A stretch of DNA of 64,000 nt from DATJPD01 sp035506575 (GTDB lineage: Bacteria; Pseudomonadota; Alphaproteobacteria; CACIAM-22H2): positions 1 to 64,000 of the forward strand of contig DATJPD010000082.1 of NCBI GenBank assembly GCA_035506575.1, written 5' to 3'. The translations under genes were made by a program, and so were the position numbers. Below the pieces are notes generated by a model that searched no databases, was not told the origin of the DNA, and worked only from the letters and a program-made list of their open reading frames with translations. Positions 47,642 through 55,430 of this stretch are shown in pieces (position 1 is the stretch's first letter; every line of letters starts with the position of its first letter).

Positions 47642-48430
47642 GTGAGCATCCAGGTGCGCCCGGCAATCACATTCGAAAAGGTCGGCCGCGTGTTCGGCCT
47701 TGCCGACGGCCAGCAGGTGACCGCGCTGCGCGATCTGTCCTTCTCGATCGCCAAGAATGAATTCGTCGCGATCGTCGGTCCCTCGGGCTGCGGCAAGTCG
47801 ACCGTCCTGCGGCTGATCGCGGGGCTCATTCCGCCAACCCGCGGCCGGGTCTCGATTTACGAGGTCGCGGTCGACGAACCCCCGGATATGGTCGGCATCG
47901 TGTTCCAGAAGCCGACCCTCCTGCCCTGGCTCGATGTGAAGTCGAACGTGACGTTCCCGATGCGGCACAAATACGGCCGCGTCACGGAGCAGGATCACAA
48001 GCTCGCGCGCGAGCTGCTGGCGCTCGTGGGCTTGAGCGACTTCGCCAGCAGCCGGCCGGACGAGCTGTCGGGCGGAATGCAGCAGCGCGCCGCGATCGCG
48101 CGCGCCCTGCTGCTCGATCCCGAGATCCTGCTCATGGACGAGCCCTTTTCAGCGCTCGATGCGTTGACGCGCGACGAGATGAGCTTCGAGCTGCTACGCA
48201 TCTGGACCGAGCGGCCCAAGACCGTCGTCTTCATCACCCATTCGATCCCCGAGGCGGTGCTGCTCGCCGACCGCATCTTCGTGATGACGCCGCGCCCGGG
48301 AACGATCGCGGAGATCATCGACAATCCGCTGCCGCGCCCGCGCGGCATCGATACGCTGGCAGACCCGGTCTATCATGAGCTCACGACTCGCATCCGCAAC
48401 ACGGTCTTCGCCCGCCCGCGCGCGGCCTGA
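47642..48430 (+). CDS. ABC transporter ATP-binding protein
   Basis: A 262-residue ATPase of the nitrate/sulfonate/taurine/pyrimidine importer class (SsuB/TauB/ThiZ-like). Walker A is GPSGCGKST; the Q-loop region is VGIVFQKPTLLPWLDV; the signature is LSGGMQQR; Walker B is ILLMDEPFSALD; and the switch is ITHSIPEAVLLAD. The start is GTG at 47642 with AAAGG upstream. Its end overlaps the permease start by 56 bases. It is the only importer ATPase in the island and presumably serves all three binding proteins. Confidence 0.94.
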   Translation: MSIQVRPAITFEKVGRVFGLADGQQVTALRDLSFSIAKNEFVAIVGPSGCGKSTVLRLIAGLIPPTRGRVSIYEVAVDEPPDMVGIVFQKPTLLPWLDVKSNVTFPMRHKYGRVTEQDHKLARELLALVGLSDFASSRPDELSGGMQQRAAIARALLLDPEILLMDEPFSALDALTRDEMSFELLRIWTERPKTVVFITHSIPEAVLLADRIFVMTPRPGTIAEIIDNPLPRPRGIDTLADPVYHELTTRIRNTVFARPRAA

Positions 48431-49226
48431 CGGCCCGCCGCGCGCGCGCGCGCAGACCTTCAAGAAGGTGGCACTCCACCTCGCGCCGACCTTGACCATG
48501 CTGGCCATCCTGGCCGTCTGGGAGGCCGCCTGCCGGCTGCTGCATGTGCCGGAATTCCTGCTGCCGGCACCAAGTGTTATCCTGAAGGCCGCACTTGCGA
48601 TGAGCGGCTCCGAGTGGGCGGGCCACATCACGAGTACGCTGCGCGTGGCGCTCGAGGGCTACACGGTCTCGATACTGATCAGCCTCCCGCTGGCCACGAT
48701 GCTGGCGCTGTCGCCCATCCTGTCGCGGACGATCTATCCGATTCTCGTGGTGATCCATTCGACGCCGATCGTGGCCGTGGCGCCGATCATCGTGGTGACG
48801 CTCGGCGTGAGCGACCTGCCGCGCGTGGTCATCACCTCGATCATCACCTTCTTCCCGCTCGTCATCTCGACCGCGACCGGCATCCTGTCGACGCCGGACG
48901 AACTCGTCGAGCTCTCGCGCTCGTTGCGTGCCACGCGCGGCCGCGAGATCCTGCAGATCCGGCTGCCCTATGCGGTGCCGCACATCTTCAGCGCGCTCAA
49001 GGTGTCGATCACCCTGGCCGTCGTCGGGGCCGTCGTGGCCGAGTTCGTGGCCGCCGAGCGCGGCCTCGGTTATGCGATCCTGTTCGCCACCTCGACGTTC
49101 AAGATCCCGCAGGCGTTCGCCTGCCTCGTCGTTCTGGTGATGATGTCTCTGATCCTGTTCCGTCTCGTGGTGACCGCGCAGATGCTCCTCTTCCCGTGGA
49201 GCCTGCCGCGCGAGAAACGGGCCTGA
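48375..49226 (+). CDS. ABC transporter permease
   Basis: A 283-residue inner-membrane permease with six predicted helices, of the SsuC/TauC/ThiX type. The EAA-like loop that docks on the ATPase is ELSRSLRATRGREILQIRLP. Other features are LLPAPSVILKAAL, HSTPIVAVAPIIVVTLG and AAERGLGYAILFATSTF. The ATG at 48375 lies inside the end of the ATPase gene. The first ~25 residues are Arg/Ala-rich, so a later start is possible, but no good site is seen. Confidence 0.92.
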   Translation: MSSRLASATRSSPARARPDGPPRARAQTFKKVALHLAPTLTMLAILAVWEAACRLLHVPEFLLPAPSVILKAALAMSGSEWAGHITSTLRVALEGYTVSILISLPLATMLALSPILSRTIYPILVVIHSTPIVAVAPIIVVTLGVSDLPRVVITSIITFFPLVISTATGILSTPDELVELSRSLRATRGREILQIRLPYAVPHIFSALKVSITLAVVGAVVAEFVAAERGLGYAILFATSTFKIPQAFACLVVLVMMSLILFRLVVTAQMLLFPWSLPREKRA

Positions 49227-49239
49227 CGAACGGTTTTCG

Positions 49240-49716
49240 TCAGCGCGTCAGCTCGACCGCGGCGGCCCGATAGAGGGCCACGCAGTCCTCGTGCAGCACG
49301 CCGGTCACGACCGTAAGGTCCCAGCCGACGAACTCGGCGAAACTTTCGGCCGTGTATTTGTGGAAATTGAAGGCGAGCTTCGCCAAGGTCCGGATGTCGG
49401 CGTTGCGCGCGCCCAGCACCAGCGTCTTGATGCCGGCGTTCAGGATGGCGCCCAGGCACATCGGACAGGGCTCGCAAGTTGCGTAGAACACCGCGTCGGG
49501 GATGTGCCGCTCGCCGAGTTTCTGCGTCGCATACTTGATGGCCAGCGTCTCGGAATGCGCGGTCGCATCGCTCGTCGAGACCTTGAGGCTGCGACTGCGG
49601 CATACGACCTGTCCGTGGCGCACCACCACGGCGCCGAACGGCTGCTCGCCCGCGGCGGCACCCGCCTTCGCCTCCGCAATCGCCATCGCCATGAAATGCT
49701 CGTGATCGGTCGTCAT
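49240..49716 (-). CDS. CDA-fold nucleoside/base deaminase (1)
   Basis: A 158-residue zinc deaminase of the guanine/cytosine/tRNA-adenosine deaminase superfamily. The zinc and proton-shuttle motif is ATAHSETLAI (H-x-E with Ser in the middle), and the second zinc motif is CEPCPMCLGAI. It also has EQPFGAVVV near the start and a FNFHKYTAESFAEFVGW end. The base deaminated is not predictable. AGGAGG precedes the ATG at 49716. It is transcribed against the permease and divergent from the monooxygenase. A second, divergent deaminase lies at 52358. Confidence 0.88.
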   Translation of the reverse strand: MTTDHEHFMAMAIAEAKAGAAAGEQPFGAVVVRHGQVVCRSRSLKVSTSDATAHSETLAIKYATQKLGERHIPDAVFYATCEPCPMCLGAILNAGIKTLVLGARNADIRTLAKLAFNFHKYTAESFAEFVGWDLTVVTGVLHEDCVALYRAAAVELTR

Positions 49717-49843
49717 CGATACCTCCTGGTGTCTAGCTGCGCGCTGAGACAGCAAGAAGTATGCCGAATGTTTGGGCAGCCGTACCGCTGGTCCGACGCT
49801 TGCATCGCACAGCGCTAACGCAACGCGATCGAGGGAGCGAGGA

Positions 49844-51151
49844 ATGACGTTTCCGCAATTCCATCTCGCCTGGTTCACGAATTTCGCACTCGACGAATGG
49901 CGCGAGCCGCTGTCATCGGCCGGCGGCGCGCCGTGGACGGGCGACTTCTATGTCGAGATGGCGAAGACACTCGAACGGGCGTGCTTCGACTACATCATCC
50001 TCGAAGATACCCTGATGGTCCCGGAGGCCTATGGCGGCACGTCCGAACATGCGCTCAAAGGCGGCATCCAGGTGCCCAAGCACGACCCGGCCCCGCTTGC
50101 AGCACTCATGGGTGCGGCGACCTCGCATGTCGGCATCGTGGCGACCCTGTCGACCTTGGGCTATCCGCCGTTCCTGCTCGCGCGGCTGTGTGCGACCATA
50201 GACCATATCGCCCGCGGCCGGTTCGGCTGGAACATCGTGACCAGCGGCGAGAACATCGCAGCCCAGAATTTCGGCCTGCCCGAATTGCCGGAGCACGACC
50301 TCCGCTATGAGATGGCCGACGAGTACATGGATGTCGTCAATCAGCTCTTCGCGTCGTGGGATCCGGATGCCGTCGTGCGCGACCGCGCCACCAACACCTA
50401 TGCGGATTTCCGCAAGGTCCGGCCCGTCCACTTCCAGGGCCGGTACTTCAAGTCGCGCGGGCCGCTGAACACGGCCCCGATGCCGCAGGGCCGGCCGGCC
50501 TACATCCAGGCGGGCGGCTCGCCGCGCGGCCGAGACTTCGCCGCCAAGCACGCGGATTCCATCATCGCCTCGAGCAACGGGATCGCGGGCATGAAGGCGT
50601 TCCGCGACGACGTGCGAAAGCGCGCCGCGAAATTCGGCCGCAACCCCGACGACATCAAGGTCCTCTTCCTGTTCGCACCGGTGCTCGGCGAGACCGAGGA
50701 GGAGGCAAAGGCCAAGAACGAACGCGGGCTTGCCAGCCAGTGGTTCCAGGACCGGGCGCTCGGGCTCTACAGCGGCATCACCGACATCGACCTGTCGAAA
50801 TTCGACCTCGACAAGCCGCTCCCTGAGCTGACGACCAACGGCGAGTCCACCTCGCTCGCCAAGTTCGCCCAGTTCGGCAGCGGCAAGACGTTGCGGCAGG
50901 TGATCATGGAGGGCGGCAAGGGCGGCTGTGTCGATTGCGTGGGTACGCCCGAGCAGGTGGCCGACCAGATGGCCGACATCATGCAGCAGGTGGGCGGTGA
51001 CGGCTTCCTCATCAAGCACCCGTTCAACCTCATCAACCGCCGCTACATCCTCGAGGTCGCCGAGGGCCTCGTGCCGGCGCTGCAGCGCCGCGGCCTGGTG
51101 CGCATGCGCTACACCAAGCCGACGTTGCGCGAGACCCTCTGCGAGTTCTGA
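49844..51151 (+). CDS. LLM-class flavin monooxygenase, NtaA/SnaA/DszA type
   Basis: A 435-residue FMN-dependent monooxygenase with a TIM-barrel fold. Markers are FHLAWFTNFALDEWREPLS, ERACFDYIILEDTLMVPEAYGGT, PKHDPAPLAALMGAATSHVGIVATLSTLGYPPFLLAR, HIARGRFGWNIVTSGENIAAQNFG and PAYIQAGGSPRGRDFAAKHAD. This group includes nitrilotriacetate and dibenzothiophene-sulfone monooxygenases and is related to RutA, which opens uracil using a flavin-N5-peroxide. A flavin reductase is needed and none is nearby. GAGGA precedes the ATG at 49844. A palindromic repeat follows. Confidence 0.92.
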   Translation: MTFPQFHLAWFTNFALDEWREPLSSAGGAPWTGDFYVEMAKTLERACFDYIILEDTLMVPEAYGGTSEHALKGGIQVPKHDPAPLAALMGAATSHVGIVATLSTLGYPPFLLARLCATIDHIARGRFGWNIVTSGENIAAQNFGLPELPEHDLRYEMADEYMDVVNQLFASWDPDAVVRDRATNTYADFRKVRPVHFQGRYFKSRGPLNTAPMPQGRPAYIQAGGSPRGRDFAAKHADSIIASSNGIAGMKAFRDDVRKRAAKFGRNPDDIKVLFLFAPVLGETEEEAKAKNERGLASQWFQDRALGLYSGITDIDLSKFDLDKPLPELTTNGESTSLAKFAQFGSGKTLRQVIMEGGKGGCVDCVGTPEQVADQMADIMQQVGGDGFLIKHPFNLINRRYILEVAEGLVPALQRRGLVRMRYTKPTLRETLCEF

Positions 51152-51161
51152 GCTTCCGGTG

Positions 51162-51191
51162 CGTCATGCCCCGGGAAGCCGGGGCATGACG
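51162..51191. repeat. Palindromic repeat, copy 2 (likely bidirectional terminator)
   Basis: CGTCATGCCCC (51162-51172) pairs with GGGGCATGACG (51181-51191) around an 8-base loop. It shares its 10-base arms with the element at 29214-29244 and also lies between convergent genes. Confidence 0.72.
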
Positions 51192-51201
51192 TCCCGGGAG
51201 A

Positions 51202-52194
51202 CTACGACTTCGGGACGAAGGACCGGTCGACGATCCCGACCGGGTCGATCTTGTCGAGCGGATAGTTCTGCGCCTTGGCCACCCACTCCCAGGTCTTCTT
51301 CAGGAGCTCGGGGTCGAAGGTCCACATGCCGTATTTCTGGCTGACCTCGTTCTTGATCAGCAAGGCCGCGTTCTTCCACTCAGCGAGGCCATCCTCGGCC
51401 GGAATGTCGGGCAGCATGGCGTGGTTGTCCTTGGCGGCGGCCTCGGGATTGGCGAAGGTGAAGTTGATCGCTTTCGTGTAGGCGCGCAGAAAGCGGGCCA
51501 CGACCTGCGGCTGCTCCTTGATCACTTTGTCGGTCGCCATCAGCGACAGGCCATATCCCTCGAGCCCGTATTCCGACCACGGCAGCATGACGAGCTCCTT
51601 GCCGTTCTGGCTGAGCACGCGCTCGGCACTCGCCTTGTTCGTCACCCAGCTGATCGTCGCGTCGGTTTTTCCGGTCGCCAGCATCCCGAACAGCGTGTTG
51701 GGATCGGCCTTGATCAGCGTGATCTTGCCGACATCGAGACCGTTGGACTGCGCGAACACCGGCCAGATCACGTTGGAGGAGGTGAACGGCGCCGTCGCGA
51801 CCGTCTTGCCGATGAGATCCTTGAGCGTCGTGATGCCGCTGCCCTTGATGGTGAAGATCGCGTCCGGCTGCTTGACGTAGATCGACGCGATCGCCTTCAC
51901 GGGCACGTTGCTTTGCGCGACGGCCCCCATGAGCGCCCCGACGGCCGCGGCACCGAAGTCCGCCGTGCCCGTTCCCAGCTTCGTGATCGTGTCGGTGCTG
52001 CCGCGCCCGATGCGCACCGTGACCTCCAGGCCTTCGTCCTTGAAGAAGCCCTCCTTCTCGGCCACGTACGGATACGGCTCTTCGCCCGACGGGATCCAGT
52101 CGAGGAGGAACGTGACCTTGTCCAACGCATGCGCGGCCGTGCTCGAGAAGAACAGGGCCGACGCTGCGAGCACCGCAAGGATCGCTTGTCTCAT
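51202..52194 (-). CDS. ABC transporter substrate-binding protein, NMT1/THI5-like (2)
   Basis: A 330-residue periplasmic binding protein with a Sec signal peptide (AILAVLAASALFFSSTAAHA). It aligns over its whole length with the first binding protein: VTFLLDWIPSGEEPYPYVAEKEGFF, GLEVTVRIGRGSTDTITKLGTGTADFG, KQPDAIFTIKGSGITTLKDL, LPWSEYGLEGYGLSLMA and KKTWEWVAKAQNYPLDK. It has no ATPase or permease of its own, so it probably feeds the importer at 47.6-49.2 kb. It is divergent from the second deaminase gene. Duplication followed by change of ligand range is likely. Confidence 0.92.
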   Translation of the reverse strand: MRQAILAVLAASALFFSSTAAHALDKVTFLLDWIPSGEEPYPYVAEKEGFFKDEGLEVTVRIGRGSTDTITKLGTGTADFGAAAVGALMGAVAQSNVPVKAIASIYVKQPDAIFTIKGSGITTLKDLIGKTVATAPFTSSNVIWPVFAQSNGLDVGKITLIKADPNTLFGMLATGKTDATISWVTNKASAERVLSQNGKELVMLPWSEYGLEGYGLSLMATDKVIKEQPQVVARFLRAYTKAINFTFANPEAAAKDNHAMLPDIPAEDGLAEWKNAALLIKNEVSQKYGMWTFDPELLKKTWEWVAKAQNYPLDKIDPVGIVDRSFVPKS

Positions 52195-52357
52195 AACGCA
52201 TCTCTCCGCTTAAGAATTGAGCACGCCGCAAAAGGTTTGAACGGCAGATGCCGCGGCGGTGGCTCGAAGCGCCGCGCGTGCGAAGAAATCTGCAAGCCAT
52301 ATGCCATCGCGAAATGCGTCGCGGCGCGCCGACGTCACGCGCTATAGTTCCGGCACG

Positions 52358-52852
52358 ATGCCGTTCTCAAAACTCGATCACGAGCGCTTTCTCCGCCGCA
52401 CCTTCGACGTCGCGCGTGACGCGCGCGCCAATGGACAGCATCCCTTCGGCGCGATCCTCGTGGGGCCGGATGGCTCGATCCTGATGGAGCAGGGCAACGG
52501 CTATTTCCCGGACCGGGACATGACCGCACACGCCGAGCGCCTGCTGATGACACGCGCCTCGAAGACCTATCCTCCGGCGGTGCTGCGGGAGTGCACGCTC
52601 TACAGCTCCGCCGAGCCGTGCGCGATGTGCGCCGGTGCGATCTATTGGGCCGGGGTCGGCCGCGTCGTGTTCGGCGCCAGCGAATTTCAGCTCAAGTCGA
52701 TGACCGGCAATCATCCGGAAAACCCGACCCTCGATCTCCCCTGCACCACGGTGTTCGCCGCGGGCCAGCGCGCGGTCGAGGTGATCGGTCCCCTTCTCGC
52801 CGATGAGGCCCTGGCGCTCCACCAGGGTGCCTGGGACGCGCCGCAGGCCTAA
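52358..52852 (+). CDS. CDA-fold nucleoside/base deaminase (2)
   Basis: A 164-residue zinc deaminase. The motifs are MTAHAERLLM (H-A-E) and SSAEPCAMCAGAIYWAGVGRVVFGAS, the TadA/guanine-deaminase type. It has the N-terminal HPFGAILVGPDG. It differs well outside the motifs from the deaminase at 49240, so the two probably act on different substrates. The ATG at 52358 has a poor ribosome site. Its stop overlaps the convergent TAT-exported binding-protein gene by four bases. Confidence 0.87.
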   Translation: MPFSKLDHERFLRRTFDVARDARANGQHPFGAILVGPDGSILMEQGNGYFPDRDMTAHAERLLMTRASKTYPPAVLRECTLYSSAEPCAMCAGAIYWAGVGRVVFGASEFQLKSMTGNHPENPTLDLPCTTVFAAGQRAVEVIGPLLADEALALHQGAWDAPQA

Positions 52853-53886
52853 AGGCTCAGCATGCGCTCGGCCGCGGGCGGCAGGAACTTGTCCGTGTAG
52901 ACGTCCTCGGGCCGCTGCTTCTCCGGAAGCTTGAACACCTCGGTCAAGGTGTCGATGTTCCGCTGCAGGCGAACGGCGTCCACGTGGCTGACGCCGTTCT
53001 GCTCGACATTCGGCCGTTTGAGCGCCAGGTCGATCATCAGCTCGAGGCGGCCGACTTCGATGCCGGTATTCAGCAGCGGATCATGTTTCTTCAGCGATTC
53101 GACCGCCGCAACCTTGTCGGCGATCATCGCCTTGAGGCCGCGCACGGTCACGCGCAGGAACTTCCGCACCAGATCCGGATTCTTCTCGGCGAACTCGGCG
53201 CGGACCACCACGCCGCTGCCATACAGATCGACGCCGTAATCCGCGAAATTCATCACCGACAGCTCGTCGCGCCGGACGCCGAGCTGCTCGAGATCCGGAA
53301 TCGAGGTCGTCACGTAGCCGGCCAGCGCGTCGGCCTGGCGCTTGGCGAACTGCTCCGCCTGCAGCTGGATGCTCACGGTTTGCCAGATGACTTTGCTCTC
53401 ATCGACGCCGTTCGCCCGCGCAAACGCAGGAAACATCGTCCGTCCGCCGGTGGTCAGCGGGGCGACGATGGTCTTCCCTTCCAGGTCCTTGGGCGTGGTG
53501 ATGCCGCTGCCCTTGCGCGTGATGATGGTGCCGGGAAAAACGTCGTAGATCACGAACACGCTCAGCAGCTTGCGCTCCGGGCTCTTGGCGTTGAACAGCA
53601 TGACCGTGTTCATGTCGCCGAACAGAAAGTCATAGTTCCCGCCCGCGATCGCCTGCGCGTTCTCGAGCCCACCATAGCCGCGGTCGATCGTCACGGACAG
53701 CCCTTCGTCCTGGAAATAGCCGCGCGCATCCGCGAGGCTCCAGATCGACTGCGGCGACTGCCAGACCCAGTCGAGCCGCAGCTTGATCGGCGTGAGAGGC
53801 TGAGCGCGTGCAGCCGAGCCCGCGCCGAGGAACAGCGGCGCCGCCAGCGCGCCGCGCAATACCGACCGTCGATCGAGTCCGCTCAT
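52849..53886 (-). CDS. ABC transporter substrate-binding protein, TAT-exported (3)
   Basis: A 345-residue NMT1/THI5-type binding protein with a twin-arginine signal (DRRSVLRGALAAPLFLG). Features are IKLRLDWVWQSPQSIWSLADARGYF, GLSVTIDRGYGGLENAQAIAGGNYDFLFGDMN, TRKGSGITTPKDLEGKTIVAPLT and QLQAEQFAKRQADALAGY. It is only distantly related to the two other binding proteins and lacks the PYPY-type segment. The ATG at 53886 follows GAGGGGG. It lies just after the two amidohydrolase genes in the same direction, so its ligand may be their substrate. Confidence 0.9.
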   Translation of the reverse strand: MSGLDRRSVLRGALAAPLFLGAGSAARAQPLTPIKLRLDWVWQSPQSIWSLADARGYFQDEGLSVTIDRGYGGLENAQAIAGGNYDFLFGDMNTVMLFNAKSPERKLLSVFVIYDVFPGTIITRKGSGITTPKDLEGKTIVAPLTTGGRTMFPAFARANGVDESKVIWQTVSIQLQAEQFAKRQADALAGYVTTSIPDLEQLGVRRDELSVMNFADYGVDLYGSGVVVRAEFAEKNPDLVRKFLRVTVRGLKAMIADKVAAVESLKKHDPLLNTGIEVGRLELMIDLALKRPNVEQNGVSHVDAVRLQRNIDTLTEVFKLPEKQRPEDVYTDKFLPPAAERMLSL

Positions 53887-53922
53887 GACACCCCCTCGCC
53901 CTTCGCCCGCCACCAGGTTGGA

Positions 53923-55425
53923 TCAGGTCAACCGCGCAAACCGGTTCACATCCATCGGCCGACCCAACGCCTCTGTGATCAGCGGCTGGAACACCGCGCG
54001 CTCGCCGCGCGTCGCGCTCAGGTGCTGCGCGTTGTTCTGTTCATCCTGCGTCGCGAATTCCTGCGCCGACGCATAGATCTCGTCCTCGTCCACCTTCGTG
54101 CAGCGGCCGGCTTTGACGACGACCTCGCCGGCCACGAGCACCGTGTCGATGGATTGCCCGGTCTCGTACATCACGAGATGGTTCCACACATTGCCGAGCG
54201 GCCGGTGGATGTCGCTGTCGAGCCTGAGGATCGCAAGATCGGCATGGGCGCCGACCTCGATGGCGCCGAGCTTCCCGGGCTCGCCCAGCACGGCGGCCCC
54301 GCCGACGGTCGCGAGCCCGAGGGCCTGACGCGAGGTCATCCAGCGGTCGCAGTCCGGTTGGCTGATGCGGCTCAACAGCATGGAAAACTTGGCCTGCTCG
54401 AACATGTTGATCGCATTGCTGCTGCAGCCATCGGACCCCACCGCCACCCGGACGCCCGCCTCCAGAAGCCGTGTCGTCGGCTGGAGGCCGCTGCCCAGCA
54501 CGAGATTGCTCACCGGGTTGTTCACGACATTCACGCGCTTCTCGGCCGCGAGCTCGATGTCGCGGTCCGTGCACCAGACAAAATGCGCGAGCGAGCTCTT
54601 CTCGTTGATGAGGCCAAAGCGGTCGAGATAGGCGACGAAGCTACCGCCGATCCCGGGCGCCATCAGTGCCTGGGTCTTGGCCTCCAGGAGATGGGTGTGC
54701 AGCCCCATGCGGTGCCGCGCCGCGAATTCGCCGGTCTTTTCCAGAAGTGCCGGCGTGCACCGCTGCGGCCCGTCCACGCCGAGCATGAGCCGCACGCGCT
54801 CGCCGCCCCGGGTCTCGGCCGCAACCTCCTCCATCATGACGAAGTACTCGTCGGGTGATTTGGGAGTCATGCGCACCCAGCGGTCCTGGATGTCCTGAGG
54901 CAGGCGCGCCGCCTCGATCGGCAAGGAATCGATGTAGCGGCGGTCCTCGAACATGGGCGCCACGGCAGCCCGGATGCCGATGTCCCGGTACGCCTTGAAG
55001 ACGGTCAGCACCGCCTCCGTGGACGGCATCGCCCCGTGACGGAAATGATCCACCACGCCGGTCACGCCGTGCTTGAGCATCTCGATCGCGTGCAGCAAGG
55101 CCCCCACCCGCACGATCTCAAGCGGCCGGTGCGAGCGCCGCGACATCGCCTCCATGACGAACAGGTCGAGCGGCGCCCCGCCGATCTTCCCGCGCTGCAG
55201 CGCCGAGGCGGAATGCGAATGCGAGTTGATCAGCCCGGGAAGGACCAGCGCGTTCGAAAACGCCAGCGTCTCGAACGTGCCCCCTGCGAAGGGGGCTGCC
55301 TCGCCTTTCGGCGCGATCGCCGCGATGCGCCCGCCCGCGATCCACAGGTCCATGTCGTCGAGCAGATCGTCGCTGCCGCCGAGCGGCGCGATCTTCGCCC
55401 CCGTGATCCGCAGCTTGGAGCCCAC
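53923..55425 (-). CDS. Amidohydrolase, SsnA/TrzA/AtzB-like
   Basis: A 500-residue metal-dependent hydrolase of the chlorohydrolase/deaminase branch. Metal ligands are GLINSHSHSAS (HxH), HTHLLEAKTQ (His and Glu), a later His in SSLAHFVWCTD, and Asp in VGSDGCSSNAINMFEQAK; NNPVSNLVLGSG is the family SN motif. Members deaminate or dechlorinate triazines, guanine and related heterocycles. The GTG start at 55425 lies five bases after the upstream stop; no better start exists. The open frame continues upstream for 360 codons, but that is a shadow of the neighbouring gene. It is paired with a second, different amidohydrolase. Confidence 0.88.
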   Translation of the reverse strand: MGSKLRITGAKIAPLGGSDDLLDDMDLWIAGGRIAAIAPKGEAAPFAGGTFETLAFSNALVLPGLINSHSHSASALQRGKIGGAPLDLFVMEAMSRRSHRPLEIVRVGALLHAIEMLKHGVTGVVDHFRHGAMPSTEAVLTVFKAYRDIGIRAAVAPMFEDRRYIDSLPIEAARLPQDIQDRWVRMTPKSPDEYFVMMEEVAAETRGGERVRLMLGVDGPQRCTPALLEKTGEFAARHRMGLHTHLLEAKTQALMAPGIGGSFVAYLDRFGLINEKSSLAHFVWCTDRDIELAAEKRVNVVNNPVSNLVLGSGLQPTTRLLEAGVRVAVGSDGCSSNAINMFEQAKFSMLLSRISQPDCDRWMTSRQALGLATVGGAAVLGEPGKLGAIEVGAHADLAILRLDSDIHRPLGNVWNHLVMYETGQSIDTVLVAGEVVVKAGRCTKVDEDEIYASAQEFATQDEQNNAQHLSATRGERAVFQPLITEALGRPMDVNRFARLT

Positions 55426-55430
55426 GGCGG

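Noticed and set aside
49844..51151. Naming the flavin monooxygenase RutA
   Set aside because: The sequence follows the NtaA/SnaA/DszA subgroup, longer and different at the N-terminus (FHLAWFTNF), so rutA would be overcalled.
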